From contig JBKBIT010000001.1 of NCBI GenBank assembly GCA_046297455.1, positions 62,001 through 126,000 of the forward strand: a stretch of 64,000 nt of DNA, read 5' to 3'. The position numbers and the translations under genes were made by a program. Below are positions 60,038 to 64,000 of this stretch, piece by piece. Origin of the DNA: ZYF759 sp046297455 (lineage in GTDB: Bacteria > Pseudomonadota > Alphaproteobacteria > Rhizobiales > Rhizobiaceae). Every line of letters begins with the position of its first letter. The stretch's first letter is position 1. The notes beneath the pieces are model-generated. The model did no database searches, was not told where the DNA came from, and worked only from the letters and a program-made list of their open reading frames with translations.

Positions 60038-61357
60038 ATGCGTGACGAGAATAGGACCGACATGCCCGCCGATGACGGGCGTGAGATGATTGACCAAGGT
60101 GCTGAAGCTCCTGCGGAGCATGTTGCGGTCGGGCGTAGGGGCTTTCTGACGCTGGCAGGAATGACCGCAGCGCTGGGTATCTCCATTCCCTTCGCACGAC
60201 ACATTCCGAACGGGCTGGTGCCGGCTGCCCATGCGCAGGCTGGCGAAGACGGCACGGTTCTCCTGGCCGATGCCGGCAAGCATCCCGAACTGTCGGTCAT
60301 CGGTGATCGTCCGTTTGTGGCCGAGACGCCAGAACATCTCCTCGACGACGACACGACCCCGATCGAGAAGTTCTTCGTGCGCCAGAATGGCATCCCGCCA
60401 GAGCCTACGTCCGATCCGGATAGCTGGGAGCTGACCATCGAGGGCGAGGTCGACAACCCGACCACGCTGACCCTGGCGGACCTGAAATCACAATTCGAAC
60501 ACGTGACCTACCGAATGGTTCTGGAATGCGGCGGCAATGGCCGTTCCTTCTTCGAGCCGCAGGCACGTGGCAATCAGTGGACCAACGGTGGTGCCGGCTG
60601 CGCGGAATGGACTGGCGTGCGCCTGCGCGACGTTCTCGAAGCCGCAGGCATCAAGGGTTCTGCGATCTACACAGCCCATTACGGCGTCGACCAGCACCTC
60701 TCGGGCGACCCTGACCGCGACGTGATCTCGCGCGGGGTGCGCATGGAAAAGGCGCTCGAGGAACACTCCATGTTGGCATGGGCGATGAACGGCGAGGACC
60801 TGCCGCATATCCATGGCGGTCCGCTTCGGCTGATCATCCCCGGCTGGCCGGGGTCGGCTTCCCACAAATGGGTAACCCGGATCGTCTTGCGGGACGTCGA
60901 GCACGATGGACCCGGCATGACTGGCACAAGTTACCGTCTGCCTGCCACGCCGATGATTCCTGGCCAGGAACCCGACGGCGTCGAGTTCGTGATCATGGAA
61001 TCCATGCCGATCCGGTCCATCGTATCCTCGCCCGCCAACGGCACGACCCTTCCCGCCGGTACGCGGCAGCTCGATCTTCGGGGCGCCGCCTGGAACGGCG
61101 ATACCGGGGTGGCGGCGGTCCACGTTTCAAAGGACTTCGGAGCGACCTGGGAGGAGGTCGATCTCGCTGCACCTCTCAACCGCTACGACTGGCGGCGCTG
61201 GACGGCCACCGTGGAACTGCCCGCGGACGGTTACTATGAGATCTGGGTCAGGGCGACGGGAGAAGACGGTGTTGCCCAGCCTCACATCGCGGGTAACTGG
61301 AATCCTCAGGGCTACGGTGGCAACCCGATGCACCGTATCGCCGTGCTCGTGGCCTGA
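60038..61357 (+). CDS. sorA: Tat-exported sulfite oxidase/dehydrogenase, molybdopterin subunit (SorA-like)
   Basis: A 439-residue molybdoenzyme oxidising sulfite to sulfate in the periplasm. A twin-arginine signal (VGRRGFLTLAGMTAALGI, about residues 29-46) ends near AAHAQA. The oxidoreductase domain has LECGGNGRSFF, where Cys164 is the likely Mo ligand, then GCAEWTGVRLRDVL, HIHGGPLRLIIPGWPGSASHKW and a C-terminal dimerisation domain (SSPANGTTLPAGTRQLDLRGAAWNGD...). Start ATG at 60038 with GGGAGG eight bases upstream; longer in-frame starts lie inside the anti-sigma gene. A cytochrome c gene follows in nine bases. Confidence 0.9.
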   Translation: MRDENRTDMPADDGREMIDQGAEAPAEHVAVGRRGFLTLAGMTAALGISIPFARHIPNGLVPAAHAQAGEDGTVLLADAGKHPELSVIGDRPFVAETPEHLLDDDTTPIEKFFVRQNGIPPEPTSDPDSWELTIEGEVDNPTTLTLADLKSQFEHVTYRMVLECGGNGRSFFEPQARGNQWTNGGAGCAEWTGVRLRDVLEAAGIKGSAIYTAHYGVDQHLSGDPDRDVISRGVRMEKALEEHSMLAWAMNGEDLPHIHGGPLRLIIPGWPGSASHKWVTRIVLRDVEHDGPGMTGTSYRLPATPMIPGQEPDGVEFVIMESMPIRSIVSSPANGTTLPAGTRQLDLRGAAWNGDTGVAAVHVSKDFGATWEEVDLAAPLNRYDWRRWTATVELPADGYYEIWVRATGEDGVAQPHIAGNWNPQGYGGNPMHRIAVLVA

Positions 61358-61366
61358 GGCATTAGG

Positions 61367-61717
61367 ATGACGCTCAAGCATCGGATCAAGACCGGGCTGT
61401 GGATGGCGGCGCTTGGCGTCGCCGTCGCAGCTTCCCCGGCAGCCGCCTTTGACGACCCCGAGGATCTGCCGGAAGGTCCCGGCCGTGAGGAAGCCTTCTA
61501 CAATTGCGTGGCGTGTCACAGCTTTCAGGTCGTGGTGCGCCAGGGGATGAGCCGCGGCATGTGGGACGATACGATGACCCTGATGGTCGAGCGGCACGGC
61601 ATGTGGGAACTCGAGGAAGAGGAGCGCGAGCTCATCATCGACTATCTGAGCACACATTTTCCAGCTTCGTCGGACACGGGTGCTCGGCGAGGATGGACCA
61701 ACCCGTTTGCGCCGTGA
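61367..61717 (+). CDS. sorB: c-type cytochrome, probable sulfite dehydrogenase subunit (SorB-like)
   Basis: A 116-residue periplasmic cytochrome with a signal peptide (about 1-27, ending SPAAA) and one heme site CVACH (C47, C50, H51). A Met-rich segment MSRGMWDDTMTLM could supply the axial ligand. It accepts electrons from the molybdenum subunit and passes them to the respiratory chain. It starts nine bases after sorA, clearly co-transcribed. Small size and adjacency favour a SorB-like subunit over a free cytochrome. Confidence 0.88.
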   Translation: MTLKHRIKTGLWMAALGVAVAASPAAAFDDPEDLPEGPGREEAFYNCVACHSFQVVVRQGMSRGMWDDTMTLMVERHGMWELEEEERELIIDYLSTHFPASSDTGARRGWTNPFAP

Positions 61718-61753
61718 GGCGGACGTAGGGCCACTGTAGTGCAAGAGAGTTTT

Positions 61754-61780
61754 TGGCACGCAGTCTAGTACTGCGTGCCA
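61754..61780. terminator. perfect stem-loop between convergent sorB and L,D-transpeptidase genes
   Basis: TGGCACGCAGT (61754-61764) and ACTGCGTGCCA (61770-61780) form an 11-base perfect inverted repeat with a five-base loop, midway between two convergent genes. A T run lies just before it on the plus strand, not after it. It is a likely bidirectional 3' end signal. Confidence 0.55.
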
Positions 61781-61809
61781 GGGCTGTGTTGCAGCGCGGC
61801 CGCGCGGTT

Positions 61810-62547
61810 CTAGACAGCGAGATGATCCATCGTCGGGTCCGGGATGACCAAGATAGTGCTGCCGTCGCGCACATTGTCGTGGAGATGGATGACGTCCTGG
61901 TTGATGAGCCGGATGCAGCCTGACGAGACGGCATTGCCGATCGACCAGGCTTCGGGCGTGCCGTGCAGGCGGTAGAGGGTGTCGCGTCCGCCTTGGTGGA
62001 TGTAGAGCGCCCGTGCGCCCAGCGGGTTCTCCAGGCTGGCATCCATGCCACCATTGGCGATGCTGTAGGGTTCCAGCTCTGGCTGGCGCGCGACCATGGA
62101 ATCGGGCGGGGTCCAGCGCGGCCACTCGCGCTTGTAGGCGACAATGGCGCGGCCAGACCAGGCGAAGCCTTCGCGTCCCACCCCGATGCCGTAGCGCGTT
62201 GCCCGGCCGGCCGGACGCACGTGGTAGAGATATTTGTTTGGCGTATCCACGATAAGCGTGCCGATAGCTTCGTCCGTCGGATAGTCGATCTCTGTGCGCC
62301 AGAACCGCTCGTGTAACTGACTCATGTCGACTTCCGGCAAGGGAAAGCGCTCCTGAGGCGTGGCAAAATACATGGGAGGCGTGGCCGGAACGGGAGGCGG
62401 CGGGGGTGGTGCGACAACGGCTTCGGGGGCCGGCCCGCGGCCGGTCGTGCAGCCGGCAAGCGCCATGGTGCCGAGGGCCGCCAGAAATGCGCGGCGCGAG
62501 GGAGATCGCCGCAGCAGGCGACTGGATTTGTTATTGGTGTTGGACAT
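61810..62547 (-). CDS. L,D-transpeptidase (YkuD domain) lipoprotein
   Basis: A 245-residue protein. The N-terminal SRRAFLAALGTMALAGC has a lipobox (LAGC, Cys33) and a twin-arginine-like pair, so it is likely a lipoprotein exported by Tat or Sec. A Pro/Ala-rich linker (APEAVVAPPPPPPVPATPP) precedes the YkuD domain with HGTPEAWSIGNAVSSGCIRLINQDV (His195, Cys211). Such enzymes cross-link peptidoglycan or attach proteins to it, which in Rhizobiales includes polar growth. It is divergent from a DsbA-like gene, with a candidate regulatory box in the gap. Confidence 0.9.
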   Translation of the reverse strand: MSNTNNKSSRLLRRSPSRRAFLAALGTMALAGCTTGRGPAPEAVVAPPPPPPVPATPPMYFATPQERFPLPEVDMSQLHERFWRTEIDYPTDEAIGTLIVDTPNKYLYHVRPAGRATRYGIGVGREGFAWSGRAIVAYKREWPRWTPPDSMVARQPELEPYSIANGGMDASLENPLGARALYIHQGGRDTLYRLHGTPEAWSIGNAVSSGCIRLINQDVIHLHDNVRDGSTILVIPDPTMDHLAV

Positions 62548-62594
62548 TCACAGCCTCGATGGTTCTGATCATGCCGGCGAGAGGCCCAAGGCAG

Positions 62595-62611
62595 CTTAAG
62601 CCTGCCTTAAG
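62595..62611. promoter_or_regulatory. PmrA/QseB-type direct repeat box
   Basis: CTTAAG (62595-62600), five bases CCTGC, then CTTAAG (62606-62611). This equals the YTTAAK-N5-YTTAAK pattern of PmrA/BasR and QseB-type regulators. A -10-like CATCTT follows nine bases later (62621). It lies between the L,D-transpeptidase and DsbA-like genes, and a kinase of the QseC/PmrB class is encoded about 700 bases downstream. Confidence 0.55.
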
Positions 62612-62657
62612 GCGCCCTCCCATCTTGGCGGCGACCAGCAAACTGGAGCCTGAAGCC

Positions 62658-63332
62658 GTGTCCAAGACCTCATCTTCACCCACCACCCGCAGCGATGCTT
62701 TCCCCTTCATCACCCGTCGCAAGCTCATTGCAGGCTTCGTGCCGGCCATGATGAAGGCGTCGGCAGCTTTCTCGCCGCGCCTCGCCATGGCTCAGGAACA
62801 GGACGCCGACCTGCTGTTCGACGACCCTGAGGCGCCAATTGGTGGCAACCCGGAGGGAAGTCTGACCATCGTCAGTTTCTTTGACTACAACTGTCCGTTC
62901 TGCCGGCGCTCGAGCGGACCGCTCGATGATGTTGTGAACCAGGATGGCGATATTCGCCTCATCTACAAGGACTGGCCGATCCTGACCGAAGCGTCTGTCA
63001 CCGGCGCGTTGTTGGCGCTGGCCGCCCACAGGCAGGGGCGGTACGAAGCGGCATACCATGCTCTTATGGGTCTCGACGGCCGTGCCGACAACGACACCAT
63101 GCGCGCCGCCGTGGCCTCGGCGGATCTCGGCATGGCGCGGCTGGATAGTGATCTGGACAGTGCGCGCGAGGAGATCGGCTCACTTCTGCAGCGCAACATG
63201 GATCAGGCGGACGGGTTGGGCCTGCGAGGCACTCCAGGCTATATTGTTGGTCCCTTTCTGGTCACCTCGGCCCTCAACGAAGATGGGTTCCGTCAGGTGG
63301 TGGCCGATGCCCGAGAACGCATGAGGGGCTGA
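62658..63332 (+). CDS. DsbA-like periplasmic thiol oxidoreductase
   Basis: A 224-residue protein. Signal region about 12-46 (ITRRKLIAGFVPAMMKASAAFSPRLAMAQ), with a twin-arginine-like RRK. The thioredoxin-fold active site is DYNCPFCRRSSGPL (C79-PF-C82), and the cis-proline loop is GLRGTPGYIVGPFLVTSALNEDGF. Such proteins form or reshuffle disulfides in exported proteins. GTG at 62658 has GGAG nine bases upstream and gives a normal signal length; the longer in-frame ATG lies in the divergent gene. Confidence 0.85.
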   Translation: MSKTSSSPTTRSDAFPFITRRKLIAGFVPAMMKASAAFSPRLAMAQEQDADLLFDDPEAPIGGNPEGSLTIVSFFDYNCPFCRRSSGPLDDVVNQDGDIRLIYKDWPILTEASVTGALLALAAHRQGRYEAAYHALMGLDGRADNDTMRAAVASADLGMARLDSDLDSAREEIGSLLQRNMDQADGLGLRGTPGYIVGPFLVTSALNEDGFRQVVADARERMRG

Positions 63333-63339
63333 GCCGGAC

Positions 63340-64000
63340 TTACGCGGCGGGAAAGGTGAGCCTGACGATAAGGCCGCCCGTCTCCTCGCGGTTGGCGACT
63401 GACAGGGTTCCGCCGGCGCGCTTCACGACCGTCTCCACGATGGCCAGGCCAAGCCCGGTTCCAGAAGACTGAGGCCCCTGGCCGCGAAAGAAACGCTCCG
63501 TGGCATGCACGATATCGTCTGCACCCATGCCGGGTCCGTCATCCGCGACCGTGATCGAGACAAGCTGGTCTTCGTGTTCCGTGACGATTGATATTTTGCC
63601 GCCTTCCGGCGAATGCAGCAAAGCATTCTCGAGAACGTTCTTCAGCGCCGTCGTTGCAAGTGCTTCGCCGCAGGCCACGCTGGCTCCACGTTCTCCGGTC
63701 ACGACCAAGGCGGCCCCGCGGCGTTGTCCCAAGGGTGCAACTGCCCGTTTCGCTTCTTCCAGCACACGATCCAGATCGGCAGGCCTTGAGGGGTGATCGC
63801 CCTCGCTTGCATCGGCGGCGGCCAGATCGAGCAACTGACTGACGAGCCTTGACGATCGGTCTACCCCGCCGGCAATCTGGGCAAGCGCGCGAGCCTTCAC
63901 CTCATCATCTGTGCTCGAAAGTGCAATCTGCGCCTGGGTCTTCACCCCGGCCAACGGTGTCTTCAATTCATGGGCGGCAAAAGCGGTGAAGCTCTTTTCG
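63340..64000 (-). CDS. sensor histidine kinase, C-terminal part (QseC/PmrB-like; 5' end outside window)
   Basis: The last 220 residues of a two-component kinase. The H-box is SFTAFAAHELKTPLAGVKTQAQIAL, where the His codon lies at 63970-63972. The dimerisation helices end near LLDLAAADAS; then N-box NVLENALLHSPEGG, G1 VADDGPGMG, F-box ERFFRG and G2 SSGTGLGLAIVETVVKRAGG. HELKTPLAxVKTQAQ matches the QseC/PmrB/TctE class. The sensor, HAMP and probably its OmpR-type partner lie beyond the window. The gene converges with the DsbA-like gene seven bases away. Confidence 0.9.
   Translation of the reverse strand, partial: EKSFTAFAAHELKTPLAGVKTQAQIALSSTDDEVKARALAQIAGGVDRSSRLVSQLLDLAAADASEGDHPSRPADLDRVLEEAKRAVAPLGQRRGAALVVTGERGASVACGEALATTALKNVLENALLHSPEGGKISIVTEHEDQLVSITVADDGPGMGADDIVHATERFFRGQGPQSSGTGLGLAIVETVVKRAGGTLSVANREETGGLIVRLTFPAA

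Noticed and set aside
1..64000. CRISPR arrays, insertion sequences, integrases and attachment sites
   Set aside because: No regularly spaced repeats, transposase or integrase motifs, or tRNA-associated direct repeats were seen when reading the window.

Overview
The window is about 64 kb of GC-rich chromosomal DNA from an alphaproteobacterium, most likely a Rhizobiales member of the Phyllobacteriaceae/Mesorhizobium-like group. The grounds are gene order and family content: an rpmI-rplT-pheS-ASCH-pheT operon, an lpxK-waaA-DUF374-DUF4170-cysQ-tldE block on the minus strand, DUF2093, a MutL with an intact endonuclease motif, DctB/DctD, and an ECF sigma/anti-sigma pair next to sulfite dehydrogenase genes. 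This is inference from recognised families; no database was searched. No rRNA, tRNA, insertion sequence, phage gene or CRISPR array was found.

Layout. 1-6.3 kb: the 3' part of tdh, an HPP-family membrane protein, then rpmI, rplT, pheS, an ASCH-domain gene and pheT. The rplT-pheS gap holds two mutually exclusive stem-loops. 6.4-10.4 kb: glutaryl-CoA dehydrogenase (minus), an LprI-like secreted protein, mutL and a DUF2093 gene. 10.4-16.4 kb: lpxK, waaA, DUF374, DUF4170, cysQ, tldE and a 59-residue basic protein, all minus. 16.6-24.7 kb: a 5-oxoprolinase/hydantoinase divergent from a dctPQM TRAP transporter, a MarR-like regulator and a BASS-like membrane protein. 24.8-26.5 kb: lemA and an M48 protease. 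27.0-31.6 kb: a second dctPQM transporter and a GMC oxidoreductase.

31.7-38.6 kb is a tightly packed six-gene surface polysaccharide cluster (minus): glycosyltransferase, Wzy-like polymerase, polysaccharide deacetylase-like protein, FemAB-like acyltransferase, methyltransferase and Wzx-like flippase. Part of the polymerase gene is clearly AT-rich. 39.1-44.1 kb is a UgpBAEC-like ABC importer followed by a TIM-barrel protein. 44.3-51.4 kb is pstS-pstC-pstA-pstB-phoU with unusually large PstC and PstA. Both of the last two blocks have a Pho box just upstream, so they form a local phosphate-starvation region.

51.6-58.1 kb: a DctB/DctD two-component pair convergent with a TAXI-type TRAP system (fused DctQM plus binding protein). 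58.6-61.7 kb: ECF sigma factor, anti-sigma factor, Tat-exported sulfite oxidase and cytochrome c. 61.8-64 kb: an L,D-transpeptidase lipoprotein divergent from a DsbA-like thiol oxidoreductase, with a PmrA/QseB-type box between them, and the 3' part of a QseC/PmrB-like histidine kinase.

The region is dominated by high-affinity uptake: three TRAP systems, one ABC importer and Pst. Four of the five binding-protein genes are followed by a GC-rich stem-loop, which fits high expression of the binding protein relative to the membrane subunits.
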